The notes under the pieces: model-generated
Database searches by the model: none
Told to the model about the DNA's origin: nothing
The model's input: only the letters and a program-made list of their open reading frames with translations
Part shown: positions 53,224 to 63,440 of the stretch, one piece after another
How the letters are laid out: the number at the start of each line of letters is the position of its first letter
How positions within the stretch are numbered: the stretch's first letter is position 1
Assembly: GCA_905221605.1 (NCBI GenBank)
Contig: CAJNDS010002257.1
Location: forward strand, 163,779 to 227,778
Reading direction: 5' to 3'
Source: Symbiodinium natans
Lineage: Eukaryota > Sar > Dinophyceae > Suessiales > Symbiodiniaceae
Length of the DNA stretch: 64,000 nt
Translations under genes and position numbers: made by a program

Positions 53224-53385
53224 CTGGGCCCTAAACCCTAAAGCCAGCCCAGAGTAGGCCCTAAACCCTAAAGCCAGCCCAGAGTGGGCCCTAAACCTTA
53301 AAGCCAGCCCCGAGTAGGCCCTAAACCCTAAAGCCAGCCCCGTGTAGGCCCTAAACCCTACAGCCAGCCCAGAGTAGGCCCTAAA
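53224..53385 (-). repeat. 30-bp minisatellite containing a telomere dimer
   Basis: About five copies of a unit beginning GGCCCTAAACCCTAAAGCCA and ending GCCCAGAGTA. A two-heptamer telomere piece has been amplified together with a unique flank. Confidence 0.95.
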
Positions 53386-53391
53386 CAGCCA

Positions 53392-53660
53392 TTTTTGGTG
53401 CTCGTCCGGGAATTTTGGTGTTTGTCCGGAAATTTTTGGTGCTTGTCCGGGAATTTTTGGCGCTTGTCCGGGAATTTTTGGTGCTTGTCCGGAAATGTTT
53501 GGTGCTTGTCCGGGAATTTTTGGCGCTTGTCCGGGAATTTTTGGTGCTTGTCCGGAAATTGTTGGTGCTTGTCCGGGAATTTTTGGTGCTTGTCCGGAAA
53601 TGTTTGGTGCTTGTCCTGGAATTTTTGGTGCTTGTCCCGGAATTTTTGGTGCTTGTCTGG
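53392..53660 (+). repeat. 21-bp minisatellite, first array
   Basis: About 12 copies of GGTGCTTGTCCGGGAATTTT (plus T), with GGAAATGTTT and GGCGCTTG variants. The unit length is divisible by three, so all phases stay open (LVREFLV on plus, KFPDKHQ on minus). Confidence 0.96.
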
Positions 53661-53743
53661 CGCGTCGTCTTCGAAAACCTCCAAAACCCTTGCAAAAACA
53701 CCGAAAACAAGACGGCCTATGCGCCCAAAATGTCTAATTCTGG

Positions 53744-53960
53744 CGTCCCGGGGGGGCCCCGGGACACTGTCCTAGGGGCGTCTCGGGGTGTCCCGGGGGG
53801 GTCCCGGGACAATTGTCCCGGGCCTGTCCCGGGGGGGCCCCGGGACAAAGGTCCCGGGAGGGCCCCAAAGGGGCCCCGGGAGGGCCCGGGGGGGCCCCGG
53901 GACGACCCGTCCCGGGGGGGCCCCGGACAAACCGTGTCGGGAACACTTTTAGAGAAGCTG
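53744..53960. repeat. Palindromic GC block GTCCCGGGGGGGCCCCGGGA
   Basis: About eight imperfect copies of a CCCGGGGGGGCCCCGGGAC unit, self-complementary and very GC-rich, between the two 21-bp arrays. Confidence 0.85.
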
Positions 53961-53989
53961 GCCAGGCCTGGCCCCACCCCACCCCACCC

Positions 53990-54440
53990 TCCGGGAATTT
54001 TGGTGCTTGTCCGGGAATTTTTGGTGCTCGTCCGGGAATTTTTGGTGTTTGTCCGGAAATTTTTGGTGTTTGTCCGGGAATTTTTGGTGCTTGTCCGGGA
54101 ATTTTTGGTGCTTGTCCGGAAATGTTTGGTGCTTGTCCGGGAATTTTTGGTGCTTGTCCGGAAATGTTTGGTGCTTGTCCGGGAATTTTTGGTGCTTGTC
54201 CGGGAATTTTTGGTGCTTGTCCGGGAATTGTTGGTGCTTTGTCCGGGAATTGTTGGTGCTTTGTCCGGAAATTGTTGGTGCTTGTCCGGGAATTGTTGGT
54301 GCTTGTCCGGGAATTTTTGGTGGTTGGCCGTGAATTGTTGCTTGTCCGGGAAGTGTTGGTGCTTGTCCGGGAATTTTTGGTGCTTGTCCGGGAATGTTTG
54401 GTGCTTGTCCGGGAATTTTTGGTGCTTGTCCGGTAAATTT
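53990..54440 (+). repeat. 21-bp minisatellite, second array
   Basis: About 21 copies of the unit of the first array, in the same orientation. A 342-codon plus frame (53415-54443) spans both arrays. With no start context or domain, I treat it as a repeat shadow, though a heptad-repeat protein is conceivable. Confidence 0.96.
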
Positions 54441-54490
54441 TAATGGAAAACCGCGAATCCATTAGCTTTTAAATATACATAGGTTAGAGA

Positions 54491-54994
54491 GGGTTTAGGG
54501 TTTAGGGTTTAGGGTTTAGGGTTTAGGGTTTAGGGTTTAGGGTTTAGGGTTTAGGGTTTAGGGTTTAGGGTTTAGGGTTTAGGGTTTAGGGTTTAGGGTT
54601 TAGGGTAGGGTTTAGGGTTTAGGGTTTAGGGTTTAGGGTTTAGGGTTTAGGGTTTAGGGTTTAGGGTTTAGGGTTTAGGGTTTAGGGTTTAGGGTTTAGG
54701 GTTTAGGGTCGGTTTTTGGGGTAGGTGCAGTAGGCGGTCAAGACCTGAGCAAGAATCTCCTGCAGCGAAGGGAGAAGGCCCCGTGCGGCCTCTGCTACGC
54801 GAACGGAGCCGTCCGGCGCAGCATAACCTGTGAGCGGGTTTAGGGTTTAGGGTTTAGGGTTTAGGGTTTTAGGGTTTAGGGTTTAGGGTTTAGGGTTTAG
54901 GGTTTAGGGTTTAGGGTTTAGGGTTTAGGGTTTAGGGTTTAGGGTTTAGGGTTTAGGGTTTAGGGTTTAGGGTTTAGGGTTTAGGGTTTAGGGA
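54491..54994 (+). repeat. Two long (TTTAGGG)n arrays
   Basis: 54491-54708 (about 31 units, one truncated) and 54837-54994 (about 22 units), separated by 128 unique bases. Confidence 0.97.
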
Positions 54995-56640
54995 ACCCAC
55001 CGCTTCTGCATCATGGACAAAGATGGGGATTCGTGCTTTGGGGTTGGAGTTCTTGTGGGGTGCACGTCGACCGTATCCCATCACAGGGCGTTGAGCTTAG
55101 GGCTTTTTGGGGCTTCGGGCTTTCTTTCTAGGGCATATAGGGCTTAGGGTGTTAGATAGGAATAACCGTTTAGGGCTTCTCCAAGCCTAAACGCAAAACC
55201 CCAAGCACTGTCAACCCTGAACCCTTCAACTCCGTAGCTCCGAGACCCTTGAATGCCTTGCTAGGGTCCAAGCATAAAACCGTTAAGACCCTAAACCCTT
55301 TCAAAGTAGTCAAGAGTTCCCTCCTAAACCTCCTAAACCCCCGAACCCCCCCAAACCTTAAACCCGAAATCCTGACTTATCAACCTCTGGATGCCCCCTA
55401 AGCCTGGCGCTCAGAGACAACCTAAAAAAACTTAGCAAAAAACGTCGAGTTGAAGACTGACAGTCAAGGTCTAGGGTTCAAGTTTTGCTGAGGGCGCGTA
55501 GGCCTTAGGGCCTAAACACAGATTTAAGGCTAGGGTTAGGGTTTAGGGTGCCTTCGGCGAGGTTGCGCGGCAGCGGTCGAAACTTGCAGGCCCGGCGGGC
55601 GAAAGCTTCGGCCTCCGAACAGCGCAAGACGTCGTTGCTCTGGAGCCTAAACTCTAAACCCTAAACCCTAAACTTCCTGAACCCTGAACCTCGAACCCTC
55701 GACCCCTAAACCCTCACAAAATAAGGGCACCCTTTTCTGCCCAAATAGAAATCCTTAATGGGAACCCCAAAAGGGCACCCCCCCCAACAAAAATCCCACA
55801 TCTCCCGTGGCGCATTCGGAGCACACCCAAGACTCAAAACTGCAAAAACACGCACACACACACACACACACACAAACACACTAGACGCCCTAAACCCTAA
55901 AAACCCTAAATCACTGAACCCGTCAGGGCGTGGGATTGGAGGGAAGTAAGGTTCATCCGGGAGCTTCCTTGCGCCTGACTTCAGGAGTTGAGGGCTTGAA
56001 ACCCTAAACCCTGAACTCGAAACCCTAAACCCTTAATCCGATACCCTAAACCCTGAACCCGAAACCCTCCACTCGAAGGACAGAAGGCACGCACTCGAAG
56101 CTCCCACCCCTCACCTTCAAAAGCTTTTCAACTTCGCGTACTCACTCAGCTTCTAAGTCAACCTCTCCACCGGTTGGTTGCCTCGGCTGCGTCGCCTCGA
56201 GTCTTGGAAAGACTTCCGGGTCGGGCTCCGAGTAGGAAATGGTGGGGGGGGGGGGGGGGGGTTTAGGGTTTCAGGGTTTATGGGGCAAGGGTGTTCTTTG
56301 TGGGGAATGAGGTTCCCTTTGTCGCAAATGCGTGTCTAGGAGGGCATGAGGCCTCATGCCTCATGCCCCAATGAGCCAGTAAGAAGCCCAAACCCTACAT
56401 CCTATATCCAAAGCCCGAAACGCTGAACCCCCTGGCCTCTTCCTTTTTCAACCGAGGAATGGTGTTGCTCTTGGGTAAGCTTTTTGGAGTGGACTTTGGG
56501 GCCATGAAAGATCTTGGTATTCTGTAGGCTGTAAAAAGGTCCGAGGCGCTCGTCCCCTGGCCATGAACCTCCAGCAACGCCGGAGTCGGGGGCTCGGGTA
56601 TAGGGTTTAGGGCCTGCTGAGGGTTTCGGGTTGAGGGTTT
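54995..56640. other. Unique islands with short C-rich telomere-like blocks
   Basis: CCCTAAA-like units at about 55655-55720 and 55997-56070, a CA microsatellite at 55851-55878 and 18 G at 56244-56261. A 122-codon minus frame (56395-56763) has no recognised domain. Confidence 0.4.
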
Positions 56641-56819
56641 AACAAAAAAAGGGTTTCGGGTTGCGGGTTTAGGGTTTGGGCTTCGGGGTTTAATTAAGGT
56701 TGAGGGGTGAACCCCAAACCATCGAAACTGAGTTAAGCGAATAACTCCGAGAGCCCAACTCAATCAATCTAAGGAGGTCTCAGTTCAGATAACTAAGGGC
56801 TAAGGAATCTCCGTTCAGA

Positions 56820-57420
56820 ATACGGACCACAAGCTAAAACCCTAAACCCTAAACTGTAAACCCTAAACCCAGTTCAATTGCATACTCTGGAACTCCTGAA
56901 TTGAGGGGCTGAATCCTAAACCCCTACCCCAAAGCCCAACCCCAAACCAAAATCCCAACCTTCTTTTGTCCCTACCGGGAGTGTCGTGAGGTGCCCCCCC
57001 TACGCAAAAACCAAAACGAGGGACGAGGACCCTCAACCTACAAACTCCGTAAACTTCCGGGTTGAGGGCTGAGGGCCTGCAAGCGCTTGAGCCCTAAACC
57101 CGAAACCCTACACCCCAAACTGCCCTAAACCCTGAACCCTAAACCCTAAACCCTAAACCCTAAACTCTAAACCCTAAAGCTCCGTGGCAGAAGCTGCCCC
57201 CAACTTGCGAAGCCGAACTCAATCCCGACCTCGAAGAGCCCGAAGCACCACCAGCGCGAACCCCTGCTTTCTAAAGGATCTCTGGATGGACCTCACACCT
57301 TGGAGCCGAAGGACTTGCCCATACAATCTTATCCCCTTGCAACCCTTTTGTCGTTGTATCAGACGACCCCCAATCCCTAAACCCTAAACCCCTAAACCCT
57401 AAACCCTAAAACCTAAAAAA
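56820..57420. other. C-rich telomere-like blocks around a small unique island
   Basis: CCCTAAA-like units at 56838-56870, 57117-57180 and 57370-57420. A 67-codon plus frame (57184-57387) sits exactly between the last two blocks; no domain recognised. Confidence 0.4.
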
Positions 57421-57567
57421 CAGTGAAATTAAAATGAATCGGCCCTATATTATAGCCCTGACCTCCTTCGGCCTCAGCGTTTCGGGCTCTAAGGGGTTTC
57501 GATGATTCCCGGCTTGAGGGTTCCAGCGGGGGGGCGGGGGGTCCGAAGGCTTACGCGTTTGAGGATA

Positions 57568-57870
57568 AACGCCCCAAACCCCAAACCCCAAATCCCAAAC
57601 CCTAAACCCCAAACCCCAAACCCCAAACCCCAAACCCCAAACCCCAAACCCCAAATCCCAAACCCTAAACCCTAACATGGCACCTCAAGCAGCAGCGCCA
57701 GGAGCAAAAGCAGCCGAAACCTGACTTGTGCGGCTCGAATCAACTGGGCCAAACTCGGAGGGTTTGAGGGCTTCACGGCTTTAGTGCGGTTTGGGGTTTG
57801 GGGTTTAGGGTTTAGGGCTTAGGGCTTAGGGCTTAAGATTTAGGGCTTAGGGTTTAGGGTTTGGGGGCAG
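57568..57870. repeat. (CCCCAAA)n block, then TTTAGGG/TTAGGGC block
   Basis: About 14 C-rich units at 57568-57675 and G-rich units at 57790-57870. Confidence 0.92.
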
Positions 57871-58494
57871 GGTTTAGGCTTACTGTTTAGGGCTTCAGGG
57901 TTGACCTTGTTTGGGGCCTGGGCTGCGGCCACCTGAGATCACCGAAAAGAGCGGCCAAGTGGCCGTGGCTGCAACAAGGAGACCGTACTATGTCTTTAGG
58001 GCAGCTGCAGGGTCAACAGGGGTCCCCCTATATACCTCTTATCTATCCGATAAAACCTAGGGGCCCACACTTCAGAACCCTTGAAAAAGAGCGCACATAA
58101 GGGGACCATGCAATCCCGAGTAGCCCCCCGCAACAACAAAAAGGAAGATTAAATAACAAAAACTACTATAATCCTTACTGTAGCATGTAAATTTTATGAA
58201 CCCCCCCAACCCAAACCCCAACCCAAATTTCTGAACCCTAAACCCCGAACCCTAAACCCGATTCGCAAGCCCCCATTCGAGTTACATAGCAAGAACGCAG
58301 CTAAAGAACCTGAGGGCTAAGACATTGAGGTTTGGGGGAGTGGGTCTACGGGGTTTCTTTAGCAAGGAGGTTGGGGCTACAGATTCAAGGCGCAGGGCAA
58401 AAACAGCCTTGGTGGGGCATGCAAGAGCGTAGGCTTTGTCTAGGAGGCTGCTTGCAGGGTCCAGGTTTCAAACATTCAGCCAAACACCCTTTAA
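57871..58494. other. Unique stretch, no recognised gene
   Basis: GGGGTCCCCCTATATACC (58019) and AAGGGGACC (58097) form a possible weak inverted pair. No coding candidate. Confidence 0.35.
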
Positions 58495-58790
58495 AGCCCT
58501 AAACCCTAAACCCTAAGCCCTAAGCCCTCAACTCTAAACCCCAAACCCCAAACCCCAAACCCCAAACCCCAAACCCCAAACCCCAAACCCCAAACCCCAA
58601 ACCCCAAACCCCAAACCCCAAACCCCAAACCCTAAACCCTAAACCCTAAACCCTAAACCCTAAACCCTAAACCCTAAACCCTAAACTAAACCCTACACCC
58701 TAAACCCTAAACCCTAAACCCTAAACCCTAAACCCTAAACCCTAAACCCTAAACTAAACCCTACACCCTAAACCCTAAACCCTAAACCGA
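58495..58790 (-). repeat. (CCCCAAA)n then (CCCTAAA)n with internal duplication
   Basis: About 13 CCCCAAA units (58536-58630), then CCCTAAA units. The irregular join AAACTAAACCCTACACCC occurs twice, about 69 bases apart, showing duplication of a longer segment. Confidence 0.96.
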
Positions 58791-59520
58791 CAGCACAAAG
58801 CCCTAATCTCTAAAGACTCAACTCCAGCGACCTTCCCAGGGTCATGGCATACCACGGGCGCTTCAAGGCACCACCGCGCCGCGCGGCGGCGGCATGGGCG
58901 TCACGAGCGTCATCCTAGCACCTATAAGGCCTATAAGCCCTACACCTCGTAAGGCCGTAAGGTTGAGGACCCCCCGCACTTGGGGTTTAGGACTGGGTGC
59001 TGGGGTCTGCTGTGCGCGGGTGCTTCCCGCCGGGCTGAGGACTTGGGGCCTTACACTGGAGGGGTGCTTTTAGTCGTAGGCAGCTCATGAGGACTAAATG
59101 AGGGAGCCTTAGACCAGAGAAAGGCCACACTTCAACTCTACGCAGCTGCAGACGCTTGTGGATGTTCGAGGGCCAGTACTGCCCACCCACATCGGTGTCC
59201 TTGGACCCTTGCCAAGACCTGTACTCCAGGCCTTAAAGCCTAAAAACCCTGAACCTCACTTGTTTCGCGTCGTTGTCAACGGGAAACCCTGCTTGTACTC
59301 CACTCAAAACTGCACGAATAAGCCGCCTAAGTCATCTGAGTAGGTTATAAGTGTCTAAGGAGACGTGTTTGGGGTCATATTATGTACCCATGAACCTCCA
59401 AGAAGGACTTACCTATACCCCCCTCCAACCCTGCACGTGGCAACCCACGATTCATGAGCCCAGTAGGACCTTAAAAGCTGCCGTGGCCGCGCGTCACAAG
59501 CGATTTAGTGTAAAGTGTAG
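58791..59520. other. Unique stretch, no recognised gene
   Basis: Short open frames on both strands at 58987-59343. CATGAACCTCCAAG at 59389-59402 is an isolated arm end of MITE family M1. Confidence 0.35.
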
Positions 59521-59600
59521 GGTTAGGGTTTAGGCTTTAGGGCCTAGGGCTTAGGGTTTAGGGTTTAGGGTTTAGGGTTTAGGGCGTAGGGCTTGATGCT
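59520..59600 (+). repeat. TTTAGGG/TTAGGGC block
   Basis: About ten units with variants. Confidence 0.85.
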
Positions 59601-59851
59601 TAGGGTTCAGGTCTTAGTGGTTCAGGGGGGTATAGGTTTTGGAGGTTGAGGGCTTGGGGGGGTGAGGTGTTTGGGGTTCTAGGCTTTTACAGGGGGGGTA
59701 GGTTTGGGGGGGTTTGTTGGGGCTAGGGCTGGGGGGATGTAGGGTTCAGCGCCCCATGTCTGTCGCGGGCATGTCAGAGGAGCTGGGGTCTGGACAGATT
59801 CTTTTTTGGGGACCCCATGCAAGACACGAAAGTCGAGACACGGACCCCTGC

Positions 59852-60135
59852 ACCCTAAACCCCTAAACCCCTAAACCCCTAAACCCCGAAACCCCGAAAC
59901 CCCGAAACCCCGAAACCCCGAAACCCCTAAACCCCTAAACCCCTAAACCCCTAAACCCCTAAACCCCTAAACCCCTAAACCCCTAAACCCCTAAACCCCT
60001 AAACCCCTAAACCCTAAACCCTACACCCTAAACCCCTGAACCCCTGAACCCCTAAACCCCTAAACCCCTCAACCCCTAAACCCCTAAACCCCTCAACCCC
60101 TAAACCCCTAAACCTCTAAACCCTGAACCCGAAAG
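59852..60135 (-). repeat. 8-bp (CCCCTAAA)n array with CCCCGAAA run
   Basis: About 30 octamers. Five consecutive CCCCGAAA units at about 59883-59925 and CCCCTGAA/CCCCTCAA variants towards the right end. Confidence 0.96.
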
Positions 60136-60640
60136 GAAAAACTCACAACTGCCGGGCATGGGGATTCACGTTTTTGGGCTGAAGGTTCGGGTTCATGGTT
60201 TAGTCATGCTTCCTGAGCTCGCTTGCAAGCTTATCACTTCTTGTTTCGTTTGGCCACTCATGTTTGTTTGCCTACTGTTTGCTGACTGATCTGATTTCAG
60301 GGTTCCGTGTTTCTGTACGTACGGGACCCCCTGACTTGAAAGAACCCCGTCACATGACGGAATGTACCGGTTGTAGGGATGCATACTCAAAATCCGCTTC
60401 AGGGCTTCTCCGGGATGGGAGATTCCAGCGCTTAACCCCTGAAACCCACAAAATACCCTGAATCCTGCAGGGTTTGTGGGGCATTGCCAAACAGCTCCGA
60501 ACCCCAAAACTCCAAAACCGCACCCTAATTGGGGTGTTTCCGAAATTAGGGGTACCTTCTTGGGGTCCTTCATATAAGGGAACACTACTATTTGGGGGTT
60601 TATAGAAAGGGTCCCTTATTTAAACCTCCACATAAATACC
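60136..60640. other. Unique stretch; MITE-like arm, no recognised gene
   Basis: GGGGTACCTTCTTGGGGTCC (60549) resembles the arm at 5926, and AAAGGGTCCC (60606) is a possible partner. A 130-codon minus frame (60193-60585) has no domain. Confidence 0.35.
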
Positions 60641-60641
60641 A

Positions 60642-60765
60642 AACCCTAAACCCTAAACCCTAAACCCTAAACCCTAAACCCTAAACCTAAACCCTAAACC
60701 CTAAACCCTAAACCCGAAACCCTAAACCCCAAACCCCAAACCCTAAACCCTAAACCCAAAACCCA
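60642..60765 (-). repeat. (CCCTAAA)n array with CCCCAAA variants
   Basis: About 17 units. It lies directly 3' (minus strand) of the His-rich candidate exon. Confidence 0.95.
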
Positions 60766-61312
60766 ACCTCCTCCTGCTGCAAAGTGTGCGGGTGATCGTC
60801 TTCGTGGCCGTGGCCGTTGTGGTCGTGGGCGTGCCCATGGCCTGCGGAAGGTAAGGGGCATTGTCGGGCTTTTGGGGCCTCTCAGGGCTTCTTGGGGCTT
60901 TTTGGTGCTTCTTGGGGTCTTTTGGGAGCTTTACTTCTGCTGATGCCAGGGTCTCCAGCTGCTGCTGAGTCACAAACCATAAGCTCGCCCTCCAAGTGCA
61001 CACATCCGAGTTTCGTGTCGTTGAGTCGGTGCCGAAAAGCAAGGGTCCTTGTACCCCCCCAAAGCTACGGGACTCGTTTTGCAGCTTTACAAGCGCGACC
61101 ATAGTGTCGGCAATGGCTGTTGTTCCACACCTCGCATAACCATCGGATTCTGGCCACGGCGACTTCCATTGTAGGTTGATGGGGCTTATGGGTTGGGGTG
61201 GTTTCGGGCCTAAACCCTGAACCCACAGCCCACAGCTGCAAAAAGCGTGAAAGTACATGTGACACCATACTACACCGGCCGGATCAATGTTTCCACCGAA
61301 GATATCAAGCAT
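60743..61312 (-). CDS. Possible coding region; His-rich segment suggests a metal transporter exon
   Basis: The minus strand is open for 189 codons without a domain in that phase. In another phase, bases about 60841-60775 read GHGHAHDHNGHGHEDDHPHT, a stretch with nine His in 20 residues like the cytosolic loops of ZIP or CDF zinc transporters. It is preceded by CTTACCTTCCGCAG, a convincing acceptor, and followed by GAGGTTGGG, a possible donor. No transmembrane segments of such a protein were found nearby. The His-rich segment may be one exon of a split gene; the longer frame may be chance. Confidence 0.25.
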   Translation of the reverse strand: MLDIFGGNIDPAGVVWCHMYFHAFCSCGLWVQGLGPKPPQPISPINLQWKSPWPESDGYARCGTTAIADTMVALVKLQNESRSFGGVQGPLLFGTDSTTRNSDVCTWRASLWFVTQQQLETLASAEVKLPKDPKKHQKAPRSPERPQKPDNAPYLPQAMGTPTTTTATATKTITRTLCSRRRLGFGFRV

Positions 61313-61406
61313 GTCGGGGGTGTCTAGAAAAAGATTTACAGCCTTGCCCGAATAGAGGGTTCAGGGTTTAGGGCTTCAGGTTTAGGCCTTTGAGTGCCAT
61401 GCAGTC

Positions 61407-61841
61407 ATGGTCAGGACCCTTTTCTCAGATGCAACAAGCAGGACGTGGGTAACGTACGCCGAGAGTGATCCTCGGGGCCTTCGTTCTGAACGTGTTCGTG
61501 CGACACCACGGCATATTTCACATTCACGCTTCAAGGCGACACAAGAACGCTTCCAGCCGTGGTCGCTGGGCATCCCTGCGTTGCAGACAGTGCACGGGCG
61601 CTTCGAACGAGCTGCCAACATCCAGGTTGACGGTTCATCCGTCTACAGCGAGTTGATCAGCAACGTATTCCTGGCAGCTTCCCAGACAAGGCACACGGCA
61701 GCTCCCATATACAGATGCTCACGGCTGCGCAGACTTGGTCCATTCCACCGCCAAGTGGGAGATCTGCTTGGTGCACTTGACCTGTCAAGGTCGTGCGAAA
61801 AGAAGAACAAATGGGAGCTTACGCAAATAGAGGATCCCTAA
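61407..61841 (+). CDS. Open frame of 144 codons, unrecognised
   Basis: Non-repetitive sequence with balanced composition. The peptide contains NIQVDGSSVYSELISNVFLA and ends RSCEKKNKWELTQIEDP. No domain recognised. The next plus frame (61793-62311) overlaps its end in another phase and runs into a MITE. It could be an exon. Confidence 0.25.
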   Translation: MVRTLFSDATSRTWVTYAESDPRGLRSERVRATPRHISHSRFKATQERFQPWSLGIPALQTVHGRFERAANIQVDGSSVYSELISNVFLAASQTRHTAAPIYRCSRLRRLGPFHRQVGDLLGALDLSRSCEKKNKWELTQIEDP

Positions 61842-62205
61842 AAATGTCCCAGCAGACACACACAGACTCTCTCAAACCCCCTACACCGACAGCCGACAAA
61901 ACAACAGCTCGTTCAAACCCCGAACCCCTCATTTCTTCAGCCCTTAAACCCTTGCCTTACAGCCGTGCACAAGCCCTACAAACTCTGTTTACATACAATG
62001 CTGGTTCTCCGCAGGGAAAAAAATTAGGTACCCTACATAATTCCCTACAGGGCAATATACGGGGATGTAAGGTGCCTCTAAGTATCAGCCACCATGAGAC
62101 CCCAATCCCTAAGCCCTCATGGGCTGAAACCCTCAAGCCAATACCGGAAGAGCTAAGCCCTGTCAGCTCTCTGCCTCGGAGCCCTCCGTTGTTAACGCTG
62201 ATAAT

Positions 62206-62308
62206 CTGGCTGGTTCTTAGTAGGAATGAGGGAATGAGGGCCCTACTTATACCCTTTAAGGGATTATCTAGGGCCTCATTCCCTCATTCCCTACTAAGAA
62301 CCAGGGGG
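62206..62308. mobile_element. Palindromic MITE, family C, duplication TAAT
   Basis: CTGGCTGGTTCTTAGTAGG at the left and CCTACTAAGAACCAGGGGG at the right. The arms pair for over 30 bp, including GAATGAGGGAATGAGGGCC. TAAT flanks both ends (62202-62205 and 62309-62312). Related to ankyrin-gene intron 6. Confidence 0.85.
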
Positions 62309-62697
62309 TAATCACAGTGTTGGTAATGATGACAATGATGTAATCAGGACGACGCCGAAAGCATAACGGCACTGAGAAGACACCAGAGGACAACAATATT
62401 CATCGCACTAAGAAGAACCAAGAAAACACCAGCGATGACCACAATAAGGGCAACAATGAAAATCACAAAAACGGTAAGCTTAAGAATCGAGCCACAGAAG
62501 TACTCCCTAAACCCTAAAACCCCCCTGATTATCGGGGTCTAGTCCGGAAAGAGATAACAAACTCAGCTGCGACTACGCGGAAAAAGACGGAAACTCATCT
62601 GCGGCAATTTTGGCGGGGCCTTTCGAGCTTGAGGCCTTTTGGAGGACTACAAGCGAGGCACAAGGACACCGTCGCCAGGCCTTTGGTGATTCTGTAA
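62309..62697. other. Unique stretch, no recognised gene
   Basis: Repeated AAGAANCAACAAT-like words (about 62340-62470) but no clear tandem unit or coding exon. Confidence 0.35.
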
Positions 62698-62971
62698 CTG
62701 GCTGGTTCTTGGTAGAAAATGAGGGAATGAGGTCCCCCGTATAACCCCTTAAAGGGTATACAGCGGTATACATGACCAGGAAGAAAGTTTCGTCGCTCTT
62801 GACAAGACGAGGTGGACGGAGGAGAGCGGAGTAGTGCCTCGTGGTTTTGTCCTGGCCTGGCCAGCGGAGGAACTATAAGCCACCCGAATAAATTGCGAGT
62901 ACGACGAACTCTCCGCCTGCCGCAGTACACAGGGTCCGAATTCCCTCATTCCCTACTAAGAGCCAGGAGGT
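62698..62971. mobile_element. MITE family C with 170-bp internal insert, duplication GTAA
   Basis: Left arm CTGGCTGGTTCTTGGTAG, right arm CCCTACTAAGAGCCAGGAGG, with GTAA at both ends (62694-62697 and 62972-62975). Compared with the copy at 62206, about 170 unrelated bases (62770-62938) lie between the arms. Confidence 0.8.
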
Positions 62972-62975
62972 GTAA

Positions 62976-63360
62976 GGTGAACAAGCTCGAAAGTAAGGCC
63001 ATGTCTTCAAACTGTTGCGTTCTCAGCCCGCCGATGCTGCACCTTAAGCCCGAAACCCTAAACCGCAAACCCCCGGGACTCACAGCCGGCTCGGGGAGTT
63101 TGGGAGGTCTGTTTTAGAGGTGTTGGGCTTGTGAGGGTACGTGTGCGGGGAGGAGCGGGGGAGCGGATTGCTCTAAAATCAGCCGCCCCACCCCGTATCG
63201 GTAAATTCATATCATAGAACTTCATAGAACCCATGAAACGGACCCCTTAAAGGTTCCCCGTTGTTGTGCTGCAGGGTGTGGGTTTAGCAGCAAGGTTGTC
63301 GCTGACAGCACCCAGCCTTGACCTCGGGCCATGTGTGCAGGCACTCCTGCGTGGTCAAGT
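62976..63360. other. Unique stretch, no recognised gene
   Basis: Ordinary sequence. A plus frame from 62812 enters it from the MITE, without a domain. Confidence 0.35.
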
Positions 63361-63440
63361 GTTTAGGGTTTAGGGTTTAGGGCTTAGGGTTGGGGCTTAG
63401 GGTTTCGGGTTTAAGGCCTAAACCCCAAACCTTAAACCTG
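63361..63440. repeat. Telomere-like block with G-to-C turn
   Basis: TTTAGGG/TTAGGGC/TTTCGGG units to 63415 meet CCTAAACCCCAAACC at TTTAAGGCCTAAA, a short palindromic turn. Confidence 0.75.

Noticed and set aside
53415-54443. 342-codon plus frame across both 21-bp arrays
   Set aside because: The unit length is a multiple of three, so open frames are expected on both strands. There is no independent coding evidence.
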